From: Aliishimia ponticola | GTDB taxonomy: Bacteria; Pseudomonadota; Alphaproteobacteria; Rhodobacterales; Rhodobacteraceae | DNA: 64,000 bases | Assembly: GCF_004803475.1 (NCBI RefSeq) | Contig: NZ_SRKY01000001.1 | Span: 620,001 to 684,000 of the forward strand | Reading direction: 5' to 3' | Part shown: one piece after another, positions 37,115 through 46,599 of the stretch | Numbering within the stretch: the first letter of the stretch is position 1 | Layout of the letters: every line of letters begins with the position of its first letter | The notes under the pieces: generated by a model | The model's database searches: none | What the model saw: only the letters and a program-made list of their open reading frames with translations | Told to the model about the DNA's origin: nothing | Program-made: the position numbers and the translations under genes

Positions 37115-37543
37115 GTGACCCGCAAAGCACTGTCTCTCAGCGGCGAATGGACGGGGGTGTTCGACTATGCGAACACGCCGGATGAGGCCGTGACCTTCAC
37201 TGCCAGCCTGACAGATGTGGCCGGCGTGATCTGGGGCACTACCTGCGAGCGCAACAGCTTTTCCCCCATCGCGGCGCGGGATTTGTCGGCATCGCTGTCG
37301 GGAATGCGGTCCGGCTATGAGGTGCGGTTTCGTAAGGAATACATGGGCGATGTGCCGGGCGGCGAAGATATAATCTCTTACGTCGGGCATGTCTCCGAAG
37401 ACGGCAACCGCATTTCCGGCGATTGGCGCATTGCCATCCCCGGCGTGAATGTCAGCGGCCCCTTCGTGATGAACCGTGTCCGGGGCACGCGCGCGCAGAT
37501 CCGGGTGACAACCAGCGTCAGCGCCTTGATCGAACGCGGCTGA
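37115..37543 (+). CDS. Conserved hypothetical beta-rich protein
   Basis: A 142-aa protein starting at a GTG at 37115. It opens with SLSGEWTGVFDYANTPDEAVTFTASLTDVAGVIWG and has a strand-rich, lipocalin-like pattern throughout (GYEVRFRKEYMG, ISGDWRI). No signal peptide, cysteine cluster or catalytic motif. The repeated 'SGEW.G.F' and 'I.G.W' look like a small beta-barrel that could bind a ligand. No family name can be given with confidence. It lies between the flavin reductase and xylB on the same strand. Confidence 0.65.
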   Translation: MTRKALSLSGEWTGVFDYANTPDEAVTFTASLTDVAGVIWGTTCERNSFSPIAARDLSASLSGMRSGYEVRFRKEYMGDVPGGEDIISYVGHVSEDGNRISGDWRIAIPGVNVSGPFVMNRVRGTRAQIRVTTSVSALIERG

Positions 37544-37651
37544 CCCCGGCGGGCAGTCGCCCCCACGAAAAGATGCGCCCCGGAAAATGACGCGTTGACA
37601 CCGCCGCCCCCGATATATTTCACTGTCCGAAACAAATAGGGGGGACTGGTC

Positions 37652-39106
37652 ATGTATCTCGGCCTTGATCTGGGGACATCCGGCTTGCGCGCGCTTCTTG
37701 TAAGCGAAAACGGGGATGTTCTGGCGGAGGAAGAAGCCAAATACGGCACGCAGACACCGCATCCCGGCTGGTCGGAGCAGGACCCGCAGGATTGGGTCAC
37801 GGCCTGCGAAACCGTTATGGGCAACTTGCGGCAGGCGTATCCCGACAAGGTTGCGGCGCTGCGCGGTATCGGGCTGAGCGGTCAGATGCATGGCGCGACG
37901 CTTCTGGACGCCGATCACAATGTGCTGCGTCCCGCGATGCTGTGGAACGACACGCGCGCGGCGCAAGAGGCACAGCGCCTCGACCAGGCGCCGCATATGC
38001 GCGAGATCACCGGGAATATCGTCTTTCCAGGCTTCACCGCGCCGAAACTCGATTGGGTCCGCAGCAATGAGCCAGAACTTTTCGACAAGGTTGCGCTGGT
38101 GCTGCTGCCCAAGGATTACCTGCGGCTCTGGCTGACCGGAGAGGCGATCAGCGATATGTCCGACAGCGCGGGAACCGCGTGGTTCGACACCGGCGCGCGC
38201 GATTGGTCCGATGCTGCGCTGGCCGAAGGGCATATGCGCCGCGATCAGATGCCCGCCTTGGTCGAGGGCGCGGCCCCCGGCGGTCAACTGCGCGGCGATC
38301 TACGCGCGGCCTGGGGCATCAGCGGCCCCGTGGTGCTTGCGGGCGGCGGCGGCGACAACGCGGCGGCGGCCTGCGGTGCGGGGTGTTTCGCGGAAGGCAG
38401 CGGCTTTGTATCGCTTGGGACGTCTGGTGTCTTGCTGGCTGCGCGCAGCAGTTACGCCCCCGCCCCCGCAACCGCCGTTCACAGCTTTTGTCACGCAGTG
38501 CCAGAGCGTTGGTATCAGATGGGCGTTATCCTTGCCGCGACCGACTGCCTGAACTGGCTGTCGCGCGTGACGGGGCAACCCCCAGCGGCGCTTGCCGGCA
38601 CCCTGCCCGCGCAGATCGCTGGCCCCTCTACGCTGACGTTCCTGCCGTACCTGTCAGGGGAAAGAACCCCGCATAACGATCCGGCGATCCGTGGGTCTTT
38701 CGTTGGGCTGGATATCAGCCACGACCAAGCAGAGCTGACGCAAGCCGTGATGGAAGGGGTTGCCTTCGCCCTGCGCGACAGTCTGGATGCGCTCAGCGTG
38801 ACCGGCGCGCGGCTTGAAACCTTGCTGGCCATCGGCGGCGGTGCGCAGTCTGAATTCTGGCTGGATACGCTCGCCTCGGTGTTGAACCTGCCGCTGGACC
38901 TGCCCGAAGGCGGCGCGTTCGGCGCGGCGCTGGGCGCGGCGCGGCTGGCCATATGCGCGGTGACGGGGGCGCAACCCGAAGACGTGATGACCGCCCCGCC
39001 CATCGCCCGCCAGATCTTGCCGCGCGCGGACCTCACCGATGCCTATGCCGCCGCGCATGACCGCTACCGCGCGCTTTATCCGGCGATCCGGGGCGCGTTC
39101 CAGTGA
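37652..39106 (+). CDS. xylB: Xylulokinase
   Basis: A 484-aa FGGY-family sugar kinase, D-xylulose + ATP to xylulose 5-phosphate. It starts with MYLGLDLGTSGLRALLVSENG (phosphate 1 loop), has the substrate region GLSGQMHGATLLD, a second phosphate loop SLGTSGVLLAA and the adenosine motif AIGGGAQSEFWLD. A strong ribosome site (GGGGGGAC) precedes it. It is the head of a tight unit with the aldose epimerase and the di-heme peroxidase (4-bp overlaps each). The xylose isomerase gene xylA is not in this window, so it is encoded elsewhere or replaced by a dehydrogenase route. Confidence 0.93.
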   Translation: MYLGLDLGTSGLRALLVSENGDVLAEEEAKYGTQTPHPGWSEQDPQDWVTACETVMGNLRQAYPDKVAALRGIGLSGQMHGATLLDADHNVLRPAMLWNDTRAAQEAQRLDQAPHMREITGNIVFPGFTAPKLDWVRSNEPELFDKVALVLLPKDYLRLWLTGEAISDMSDSAGTAWFDTGARDWSDAALAEGHMRRDQMPALVEGAAPGGQLRGDLRAAWGISGPVVLAGGGGDNAAAACGAGCFAEGSGFVSLGTSGVLLAARSSYAPAPATAVHSFCHAVPERWYQMGVILAATDCLNWLSRVTGQPPAALAGTLPAQIAGPSTLTFLPYLSGERTPHNDPAIRGSFVGLDISHDQAELTQAVMEGVAFALRDSLDALSVTGARLETLLAIGGGAQSEFWLDTLASVLNLPLDLPEGGAFGAALGAARLAICAVTGAQPEDVMTAPPIARQILPRADLTDAYAAAHDRYRALYPAIRGAFQ

Positions 39107-40035
39107 CGGCGGGCCGCAAGATCGGCCACCTAACCCTGCAAGACGGCGATATGCGTGTCGGCCTCTTGGATCATGGCGCGGTAACGCAATTCTGGCAGGT
39201 GGGCGACAGGGCGCTGATCCTTGGCTATGCCGATCCGGAGGATTACCGACAGGACCCATTCTATCTGGGCGCGATCGTGGGCCGTGTGGCAAACCGCATC
39301 GGCGGGGCGCATTTCCCAATAAATGGGACAGAGGTCGAATTGCCCGCAAATGATGGCCCGCATCACCTGCATGGCGGCCCGCAAGGGCTGTCGACCCGGC
39401 ACTGGGAGATGGAGCGTCTGGACCCCACCCGCGCGCGGCTGTTCTACCGATCCGAAGATGGCGAAAGCGGCCATCCCGGCGCGGTGGAATTCGAGATCGC
39501 GGTGGAACTATGCGCGCCGCGGCTGCGCTATACCCTGCGCGCGCGGCCAGAGCGCGAGATGCCCATCAGCCTTGCGCAGCACAATTACTATACGCTGGGC
39601 CAGCCGAAGGTCATTGACGACCTCTGCCTTCAACTGCCTGCCGATACGATGTTGGAAAGACGCCGCGATGGGATCGTGACAGGCGCGCGGCTGCCCCTGA
39701 CAGGCGGGAAAGACAGCTTTGCCGAACCGGTCAGGATCGGTGCCCGGCAAATGGACGACTTCTACCTGTTCCGTGCGGCCCCCACGCCATCGCACCCGGC
39801 CCCGGTGGCGCAGATCACCGCACCGCAAGGCCATGGGCTGCGGTTTTCCTCGGACCAGCCGGGCGCGCAAATCTATACCGGTGACGGGCTGGGCGCACCG
39901 TTTGGCCCCCGTGCGGGGCTGTGTGTCGAACCGTCGGGCTTTCCCAACGCGGTGAATTGCCCCGGTTTTCCATCGGTGATCTACGGGCCGGACCGCCCCT
40001 ATTCCCAAGTGCTGGAGATCGAGTACCAGCCATGA
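39103..40035 (+). CDS. Aldose 1-epimerase (mutarotase)
   Basis: A 310-aa galactose mutarotase-like enzyme interconverting alpha and beta anomers. It has the family pattern YLGAIVGRVANRIGGAHFPINGTEVELPANDGPHHLHGG, with the catalytic histidine in HHLHGG; AQHNYYTLG, a second conserved histidine; and the glutamate region near the end (GLCVEPSGFPNAVN). It starts at a GTG overlapping the xylB stop (GTGA), and its own stop overlaps the next gene. By context it prepares the xylose anomer for isomerase, but it may act on several aldoses. Confidence 0.9.
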   Translation: MTAGRKIGHLTLQDGDMRVGLLDHGAVTQFWQVGDRALILGYADPEDYRQDPFYLGAIVGRVANRIGGAHFPINGTEVELPANDGPHHLHGGPQGLSTRHWEMERLDPTRARLFYRSEDGESGHPGAVEFEIAVELCAPRLRYTLRARPEREMPISLAQHNYYTLGQPKVIDDLCLQLPADTMLERRRDGIVTGARLPLTGGKDSFAEPVRIGARQMDDFYLFRAAPTPSHPAPVAQITAPQGHGLRFSSDQPGAQIYTGDGLGAPFGPRAGLCVEPSGFPNAVNCPGFPSVIYGPDRPYSQVLEIEYQP

Positions 40036-41318
40036 GGTTCCTCTTTGCCCTGCTGTTGATCGCTGCCCGCGCCGGAGCGCAAGACCTTGGCCCGCCGCCC
40101 CAATTCGCGCCTGTCGATCCGCTGCGTGCGGAACTGGGGCAATTGCTGTTCTACGATCCGATCCTGTCGGGCAATCGCAATATCTCGTGCGCGACCTGCC
40201 ACCACCCCCGCTTTGGCACCGCCGACGGGGTGGCGCTGGGCCTTGGCGAAGGCGGTCACGGGCTGGGGCCCGCGCGGCGCGCAACGCACACCAACCAGCC
40301 CGAAGAGCGTATCCCGCGCAATGCGCCCGGCCTTTGGAACCTCGGCGCGGCCGAATTCACCACCATGTTCCATGACGGCCGGCTGGAGGCGGACCCGGAC
40401 CAGCCCGGCGGCATCCGAACGCCCTTGGGTCAAGACATGGTCAGCGGCTTTGACAGCGTGCTGTCGGCGCAAAGCATGTTTCCGGTCCTCTCCGGGGACG
40501 AAATGGCCGGGCAATATTCCGAGAACGAGATCAGCCGCGCGGTGCGCCAGGGCCTTCTGGCCCAGCCCGGGGGCGCGTGGGACAGGCTGGCGGCGCGGGT
40601 GGCGGCAATCCCCGCATATGCGGAACGGTTTGCCGCCCTCGATGGCCCGGACCAAAAGATCACCTTCACCGCGATTTCCAATCTTCTGGCTGATTTCATC
40701 CGCTTTGAATGGCGTGCCGATAACAGCCTTTTCGATCAGGCGATGCGCGGCACGGCTGACCTGCCAGAGGCCGCCGCGCGGGGCATGGCGCTGTTTTACG
40801 GCAAGGCGGGCTGCGCGCGCTGCCATGCCGGATGGTTCCAGACCGATCACCGATTTCACGCGATAGCCATGCCGCAATTCGGCCCCGGCAAGCGCGCCCG
40901 GTTCGAGGACCACGCCCGCGATACCGGACGGATGCGCGTGACGGGCGATCCGGGCGATGCCTTTGCCTTTCGCACGCCCTCGCTTCGGAATGTGGTGCTG
41001 ACTGCGCCTTACGGGCATAGCGGTGCCTACCCAACGCTGCGCGGGGTCATTCGCCATCACGCCGATCCGGTCGCCGGTTTGCAGGGATATGACCGCACCA
41101 AGGCCGCGCTGCTGCCGCTGGATGGGGCCGAGGATTGGCACATCATGGACAGCGCAGAGGAACGCGCGCGCATCGCCGCCGCGAACCAGTTGCCGCCCAC
41201 ACAGATCAGCCCGGCAGAGGTCGATGATCTGATCGCCTTTCTGAACAGCCTCACCGATAATGCCGAACGGCTGGGTATTCCCGATACCGTGCCCAGCGGC
41301 CTTCCTGTGGACCGCTAG
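40032..41318 (+). CDS. Di-heme cytochrome c peroxidase/MauG-like protein
   Basis: A 428-aa periplasmic di-heme protein. The signal peptide is residues 1-17 (cleavage after AGAQ or nearby). CATCH at 53-57 and CARCH at 261-265 bind two c-type hemes, in the two-domain layout of the CCP/MauG family. RTPSLRNVVLTAPYGHSGAYPTLRGVIRHH is the family's conserved C-terminal segment. It either reduces H2O2 or, like MauG, performs long-range oxidation of a partner protein. It is coupled to the aldose epimerase by an ATGA overlap, and its stop shares CTAG with the convergent FG-GAP gene. The pairing with a sugar operon is unusual. Confidence 0.93.
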   Translation: MRFLFALLLIAARAGAQDLGPPPQFAPVDPLRAELGQLLFYDPILSGNRNISCATCHHPRFGTADGVALGLGEGGHGLGPARRATHTNQPEERIPRNAPGLWNLGAAEFTTMFHDGRLEADPDQPGGIRTPLGQDMVSGFDSVLSAQSMFPVLSGDEMAGQYSENEISRAVRQGLLAQPGGAWDRLAARVAAIPAYAERFAALDGPDQKITFTAISNLLADFIRFEWRADNSLFDQAMRGTADLPEAAARGMALFYGKAGCARCHAGWFQTDHRFHAIAMPQFGPGKRARFEDHARDTGRMRVTGDPGDAFAFRTPSLRNVVLTAPYGHSGAYPTLRGVIRHHADPVAGLQGYDRTKAALLPLDGAEDWHIMDSAEERARIAAANQLPPTQISPAEVDDLIAFLNSLTDNAERLGIPDTVPSGLPVDR

Positions 41319-42832
41319 CGCGCCGGGTCGCGCGTTACCACCAGATGGTGGCCCGCCTCCACCTGCTGCCACGCGCCCACCCTGCCGTCGGGCCAGATCA
41401 CCCGAAGCTGCGCCGAGGTCGCTTGGCCCAGCCCGAAATGCTCTGGCACCGCCTGCCCGCTCGCATGTCCACCGCCCAACGTAATTTCGCGCGTGTGCAA
41501 CATGTCGCCCAGGCGCAACTCGATAAAGGCGCCGACAGCGCGCCGGTTTGGGGCGGGCGCGCGCAGCTCAACCGTCAGCCAAGCGCCAACCGGCCCGGTA
41601 TTCTCATAAAGCTCGACCGGCGCTCGGCGATTGACCACCACCAGATCCAGCGCGCCGTCCCGGTTGAGATCGACAAGCGCCGCACCGCGAGAGCGTTCGA
41701 ACGTGGCGATCCCCGCCTGCGCCGCAGCTTCGGCAAACGTGCCATCAGCGCCCTGTATCAAAAGCGAATTGGGATCGCGCATCGCGGCATCAGGCATTTG
41801 TTCCACATTGCCCTTGGCAACGAAGATGTCATCGCGCCCGTCATTATTCGCATCGCCCCATTGCGCGTGCCAGCCGGTCGAGGGACGACCATCCCCGCCC
41901 ACATGCGGCCGATGCGCCGTGGTGCCGCGCGCATAGGTCACGTCCCGCCAGACCGGCCCACCGGGCGCTGGATCGAACTCCTGCAACTTTTGATCGCCCA
42001 TGGAGGTCAAATATACCTCGGGGAAACCATCTCCGGTCACATCGCGCGAGGCTATGCCCATGCCCCACAGCCGATAGGTCTGCCAGCCCTCGCCCGCGAC
42101 GAAAAGCTGCGCGGGATGTTCCATGCGCCACATCTGCTCTGCGCCGCCGCGCACATAGTAGTGCCGGTCATTGCTGATCCTCAAATCAGCGCGCCCGCTG
42201 CGGGACCAGTCGGAAAACAAGATCGACAGGGCGCAGTACCCCGGCTCCAACAGCTGCGGCGGGCCATAGCGGCCTGCCTTGGGACGATACAGCCGGCTGG
42301 CATCACAGGCCTCGAACGGGCCATCGGGATCGGCGCGGTCCACATAGGTGCCAAAGGCAAGCGTCGGCAGCGTCGCGCCCGCCTCCCATGTGGCTGAAAA
42401 CGCCGTGGTCCAGTGGTCGCCGGACCGAAACCCCAGCCCTTCGAACGGGGTAAAGGCGCAATCGCCCTGCCCCTGCATCAGCATGTCCGGGCCAACCCGC
42501 AGGATCGCAAGGTCCAGAAGCCCGTCACTGTCGATATCAATGGGATAGGCCCCGGTGACGCCGGTCAACGCCAACGCGCTGGGCGTCTGGGCACGAAACG
42601 CCAAACCGCCATCTGCCGTCACGTTGCGCATCAGTTGCGCCGGATTGCTGCCACCCGCGAGATACAGTTCGGGCAGACCGTCGCCATCGCAATCGAAGAC
42701 AGCCACGCCGCCGCCCACAAAATGTTCCCACCCGCCGGTATAGACATGTTCAGGCACCGCGCGCGGCGTGTATTCAGGCGCTTGCGCCGATGCCGCGCCC
42801 GCCAGACAGAGCGCAAGCGCGCTAAGCCGCAT
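41315..42832 (-). CDS. Secreted FG-GAP/VCBS repeat protein with ASPIC/UnbV domain
   Basis: A 505-aa CRTAC1-like exported protein. I start at the ATG at 42832, so that a signal peptide (LSALALCLAGAASA) leads. At least five Ca-binding FG-GAP loops are visible (DCDGDGLPE, DIDSDGLLD, DVTGDGFPE, DANNDGRDD, DLNRDGALD), predicting a beta-propeller, followed by a C-terminal ASPIC/UnbV domain (GAWLTVEL ... ITLGGGHASGQ ... LRVIWPDGR). No enzymatic role is known for the family; it may bind carbohydrate or protein. Its start overlaps the ROK repressor stop by 11 bp, so it is cotranscribed with it, and it converges on the di-heme peroxidase. Confidence 0.9.
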   Translation of the reverse strand: MRLSALALCLAGAASAQAPEYTPRAVPEHVYTGGWEHFVGGGVAVFDCDGDGLPELYLAGGSNPAQLMRNVTADGGLAFRAQTPSALALTGVTGAYPIDIDSDGLLDLAILRVGPDMLMQGQGDCAFTPFEGLGFRSGDHWTTAFSATWEAGATLPTLAFGTYVDRADPDGPFEACDASRLYRPKAGRYGPPQLLEPGYCALSILFSDWSRSGRADLRISNDRHYYVRGGAEQMWRMEHPAQLFVAGEGWQTYRLWGMGIASRDVTGDGFPEVYLTSMGDQKLQEFDPAPGGPVWRDVTYARGTTAHRPHVGGDGRPSTGWHAQWGDANNDGRDDIFVAKGNVEQMPDAAMRDPNSLLIQGADGTFAEAAAQAGIATFERSRGAALVDLNRDGALDLVVVNRRAPVELYENTGPVGAWLTVELRAPAPNRRAVGAFIELRLGDMLHTREITLGGGHASGQAVPEHFGLGQATSAQLRVIWPDGRVGAWQQVEAGHHLVVTRDPAR

Positions 42833-44036
42833 TTTGCGCCATGGTCTGGATCGTGCGCAGCGAAATCTGTTCGATCGCAAAGGTCGCCGCGCCGCGCGCC
42901 CACATCAGATCGCCCCATTGATGCACCCGGATATCCGGCAAAGGCGCGTCGATCCGCAGAACACTATTCTGGATCTTCTCTGTCACTTTCGGGCTGTGCA
43001 GATGGTCGAAACAGGTTTGCGCGCCTGACAGGATAATCAGTTCCGGATCAAACAGATTGATCATATTGGCCATTCCCAGCGCGAACATGTCACTGGCGCG
43101 GGTCAGTGCGTCTTGCGCGCGCGCATCGCCCGCCAGCGCGGCCTTCTGCACCAGTCCGATATCGGCAGGCGCATCCATCGCCGGCGTCAGCCCCGCCGCG
43201 CGGAGCACCGCATAATCGCCCAGATATGCCTCAAGACAGCCAGTCTGCCCACATTGGCACAGCGCACCATCCAGCGCGACCTTGGTGTGACCGAATTCGG
43301 CGCCGCACCCATGCACGCCCCGATAAATCTTGCCGTCGATCACGATGCCCATGCCGACGCCGTGCTCCACCGTGACAACAAGGAAATTGTCAACGCCGCG
43401 CCCTTCGCCCATCAGATGTTCGGCCTTGGCCACCAGATTGGCGTCGTTGTCGAAGAAAACGGGCCACGGCGCCCCTTCGGCGGGATCGGTCCCGAAATCC
43501 ACGTTGCGGTCCGTCAGTGACGACGACCAATGCACGAAATTGGAGGTCGCATCGATCTGCCCGGCCAGCGCCACGCCGACCCCGGACAAATCCGCCGAAG
43601 CAATCCCGGCGCAGGCGCAGGCCGCCGCGACCGCGCGCGCGATTTCCTGCATCAAGCCGTCCGCTGTCATCCGCGCCGAGGGCAGATCCGTGTCGGCAGA
43701 GGCGATTTCCTTACCTTCGAAATCCGCAATCAGGACAGAGGCCCGGCGATGCGCGATCTTTACCCCGGCCACCAGATGTGCCTTGGCCCGCAACCGCAAC
43801 AGCACGCGCGGACGGCCGCGCTTGACCGTGCCGCCAAGGTCTTGCGCCACCTCTTCGATCAGGCCCGCATTCATCAAGTCAGATGTTGCCGCGGTCACGG
43901 TCGCAGGGCTCAACCCGGTCTCTTGCGCGATGTCGATCCGGGCGATCTTTCCGACCCGGCGGATCGTCTCAAGCACGCGCCGCCGACCGACCCGTTTGAG
44001 ATGTGTCGCGCCCGTCGCGCCGTCTGCCGGAGCCAT
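42822..44036 (-). CDS. ROK-family repressor of the xylose locus (XylR/NagC type)
   Basis: A 404-aa regulator. The N-terminal winged helix-turn-helix (VLETIRRVGKIARIDIAQETGLSPATVTAATSDLMNAGLI) precedes a ROK sugar-kinase fold with KLVAGVKI-like phosphate loops and the zinc/ROK signature around GCGAEFGHTKVALDGALCQCGQTGCLEAYLG (CxCGxxGCxE present). It likely senses D-xylose and represses the divergent xylFHG and perhaps its own operon with the FG-GAP gene. Ribosome site GGGAGGGGCG. The 159-bp divergent region to xylF is AT-rich and should hold its operator. Confidence 0.92.
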   Translation of the reverse strand: MAPADGATGATHLKRVGRRRVLETIRRVGKIARIDIAQETGLSPATVTAATSDLMNAGLIEEVAQDLGGTVKRGRPRVLLRLRAKAHLVAGVKIAHRRASVLIADFEGKEIASADTDLPSARMTADGLMQEIARAVAAACACAGIASADLSGVGVALAGQIDATSNFVHWSSSLTDRNVDFGTDPAEGAPWPVFFDNDANLVAKAEHLMGEGRGVDNFLVVTVEHGVGMGIVIDGKIYRGVHGCGAEFGHTKVALDGALCQCGQTGCLEAYLGDYAVLRAAGLTPAMDAPADIGLVQKAALAGDARAQDALTRASDMFALGMANMINLFDPELIILSGAQTCFDHLHSPKVTEKIQNSVLRIDAPLPDIRVHQWGDLMWARGAATFAIEQISLRTIQTMAQNAA

Positions 44037-44104
44037 TTCGCCCCTCCCTCCCTATGCGTTTATCCGTTCTACGCGATCCGGCGCCGAACGGGCAACAATA
44101 TATT

Positions 44105-44132
44105 TTGACACGTAAATTAATAGTGCTAAGAA
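44105..44132 (+). promoter_or_regulatory. Probable xylF promoter
   Basis: TTGACA (44105-44110), then a 16-bp spacer and TAAGAA, in an AT-rich patch of the ROK-xylF divergent region, 64 bp before xylF. The -35 is a perfect consensus and the -10 a fair one. The spacer holds the near-symmetric AAATTAAT, a candidate ROK contact. Confidence 0.45.
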
Positions 44133-44195
44133 AGTTGCACGAGTCCCGCCATGACAGGTTTCACTGGCGGCGACACAGCCAGGGAGGAATAAGAA

Positions 44196-45218
44196 GTGAA
44201 ACTTTTCGCAACCATATCTGCTGCCGCGATGATGCTGGGCGGTGCGGCCCTTGCCGCTGATCTGACGGTCGGCGTGAGCTGGTCCAACTTTCAGGAAGAG
44301 CGCTGGAAAACCGACGAAGCGGCCATTGTGGGCGCATTGGAAGCGGCTGGCGCGGATTATGTCTCTGCCGATGCGCAATCCTCGTCCGCCAAGCAGCTGT
44401 CCGATATTGAAAGCCTGATCGCCCAAGGCGTCGATGCGCTGATTATCCTTGCGCAGGACGCCCAAGCGATTGGCCCTGCCGTTCAGGCCGCCGCGGATGA
44501 AGGCATCCCGGTCGTCGCTTATGACCGCCTGATCGAAGACAACCGCGCCTTCTACCTGACCTTCGACAATGTCGAAGTGGGCCGGATGCAGGCACGGGCC
44601 GTTCTCGAAGCGCAGCCCGAAGGCAATTACGTGATGATCAAGGGCTCGCCCACCGATCCCAATGCCGATTTCCTGCGCGGCGGCCAGCAAGAAGTGCTGC
44701 AAGCGGCCATCGACAGCGGCAAGATCACCATCGTTGGCGAAGCCTATACCGATGGCTGGCTTCCGGCGAATGCGCAGCGCAACATGGAACAAATCCTGAC
44801 GGCGAGCGACAACAAGGTCGATGCGGTCGTGGCCTCCAATGATGGCACCGCCGGTGGCGCCGTGGCAGCGCTGACGGCGCAGGGCATGGATGGTATCCCG
44901 GTCTCTGGCCAGGATGGCGACCACGCCGCGCTGAACCGTGTGGCCAAGGGCACGCAGACCGTGTCCGTTTGGAAAGACGCGCGCGATCTGGGTCAGGCGG
45001 CCGGTGAAATCGCCGTCGCGCTGGCGGGCGGAAGCTCCATGGAGGATATCGAGGGGCGCACCGAATGGACCTCGCCCTCCGGTACGACGATGAACGCCAG
45101 GTTCCTCGCCCCGGTCCCGGTTACCAAGGACAACCTGACAGCGGTTGTCGATGCTGGCTGGATTTCCAAGGACGCCCTGTGCCAAGGCGTGTCCGGCGGC
45201 CCGGCACCTTGTAACTAA
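44196..45218 (+). CDS. xylF: D-xylose ABC transporter, periplasmic binding protein
   Basis: A 340-aa precursor with a signal peptide ending at ALA (residue 20). The mature part is a type I sugar-binding protein: LTVGVSWSNFQEERWKTDE, YVSADAQSSSAKQLSDIESLIAQGVDALIILAQD, PVVAYDRLI, IKGSPTDPNADFLRGGQ and ASNDGTAGGAVAAL match XylF. It delivers D-xylose to the permease. It starts at a GTG with the strong site GGAGGAAT. First gene of xylFHG, divergent from the ROK repressor. Confidence 0.94.
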   Translation: MKLFATISAAAMMLGGAALAADLTVGVSWSNFQEERWKTDEAAIVGALEAAGADYVSADAQSSSAKQLSDIESLIAQGVDALIILAQDAQAIGPAVQAAADEGIPVVAYDRLIEDNRAFYLTFDNVEVGRMQARAVLEAQPEGNYVMIKGSPTDPNADFLRGGQQEVLQAAIDSGKITIVGEAYTDGWLPANAQRNMEQILTASDNKVDAVVASNDGTAGGAVAALTAQGMDGIPVSGQDGDHAALNRVAKGTQTVSVWKDARDLGQAAGEIAVALAGGSSMEDIEGRTEWTSPSGTTMNARFLAPVPVTKDNLTAVVDAGWISKDALCQGVSGGPAPCN

Positions 45219-45300
45219 GCACACCTGTTCCGGCCCCTGCTGCACGACGCGCGGGGGCCGGATCGGAACCAGACGACGCTGAGCAATGGGAGACCCCGTG

Positions 45301-46599
45301 ATGGTCGACTCCACAAGTCAGCCGATCCCCACAACGACCAAGCGCAGCCTGTTCCAGCAACTGGAACTGGACATGCGGCTTCTGGGTATGATCGGCGCAT
45401 TCGTTATCCTGTGCATCGGGTTCGACCTTCTGACCGAGGGACGATTCCTGACGCCGCGCAACATCTTCAATCTGGCGATCCAGACGGTTTCCGTCGCGAT
45501 CATGGCCTGCGGAATGGTCTTCGTGATCGTCACCCGCCATATCGACCTGTCCGTCGGCGCGCTGCTGGCAACCTGCTCCGCCATCATGGCCGTGACGCAG
45601 ACCGATTTCGTACCCAATACGCTGGGGCTTGGTCTGAACCACCCGGCAAGCTGGGCCATCGCATTGGCGGTGGGGCTGGCCGCGGGCACCATCATCGGCG
45701 CATTCCACGGCTGGATGATCGGCTATCTGACGATCCCGGCCTTCATCGTGACCCTTGGCGGGTTCCTCGTCTGGCGCAACGTCGCTTGGTATTTAACCGA
45801 CGGCCAAACCATCGGGCCGCTGGATGCGAATTTCCTGAAATTCGGCGGCACCAATGGGACGCTGGGCGAAAGCCTAAGCTGGGCCATCGGCCTGATCCTT
45901 GCCGCGCTTGCCGTCTGGGTGTTGTGGACCGCCCGTCGGTCCCGCGCGGCCCATGGCTTCCCGGTGAAACCACTTTGGGCCCAGGCCACGCTGTCGGTCC
46001 TGATCGCGGGCGCGATCCTTGGCTTCGTCGCGGTGCTGAACGCCTATTCCATCCCCGAACGCCGCCTTGCCCGCATGTTCGAAGCGCGCGGCGAGGTCAT
46101 GCCCGAGGGGCTTGAGGTCGGCTATGGCCTGCCCTTCTCGGTCCTGATCCTTGTGGTCGTGGCCGTCGCGATGACCATCATCGCCCGCCGCACCCGGTTT
46201 GGCCGCTATGTCTTTGCCACCGGCGGCAACCCGGACGCGGCCGAGCTTTCGGGCATCAACACCCGCCTGCTCACCGTCAAGATCTTTGCCCTCATGGGGT
46301 TTCTCTGCGCGCTGTCCGCTGTGGTCGCTTCTGCGCGGCTGACCTTCCACGCCAATGACATCGGCACTTTGGACGAATTGCGCGTCATCGCGGCGGCGGT
46401 GATCGGGGGAACGGCGCTTTCCGGCGGGTTCGGCACAATCTATGGCGCGATCCTTGGCGCGCTGATCATGCAATCGCTGCAATCGGGTATGGCGATGGTT
46501 GGCGTTGACGCGCCGTTCCAGAACATCGTCGTTGGCACCGTGCTGGTACTGGCCGTGCTGATCGACATCATCTACCGCAAACGTCTGGGAGAGAAGTGA
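45301..46599 (+). CDS. xylH: Xylose ABC transporter permease
   Basis: A 432-aa inner-membrane permease of the ribose/xylose (BPD_transp_2) family with about 10-12 spans. Conserved pieces are [47 protein letters not shown] and [34 protein letters not shown], then [25 protein letters not shown]. It forms the channel for xylose. I chose the ATG at 45301, with GGGAGA seven bases before it, over one five codons upstream. It overlaps xylG by one base (TGATG). Confidence 0.92.
   Translation: MVDSTSQPIPTTTKRSLFQQLELDMRLLGMIGAFVILCIGFDLLTEGRFLTPRNIFNLAIQTVSVAIMACGMVFVIVTRHIDLSVGALLATCSAIMAVTQTDFVPNTLGLGLNHPASWAIALAVGLAAGTIIGAFHGWMIGYLTIPAFIVTLGGFLVWRNVAWYLTDGQTIGPLDANFLKFGGTNGTLGESLSWAIGLILAALAVWVLWTARRSRAAHGFPVKPLWAQATLSVLIAGAILGFVAVLNAYSIPERRLARMFEARGEVMPEGLEVGYGLPFSVLILVVVAVAMTIIARRTRFGRYVFATGGNPDAAELSGINTRLLTVKIFALMGFLCALSAVVASARLTFHANDIGTLDELRVIAAAVIGGTALSGGFGTIYGAILGALIMQSLQSGMAMVGVDAPFQNIVVGTVLVLAVLIDIIYRKRLGEK

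Noticed and set aside
37115-39106. xylA expected next to xylB
   Set aside because: The gene before xylB encodes a 142-aa beta-rich protein with none of the xylose isomerase motifs; no xylA in the window.
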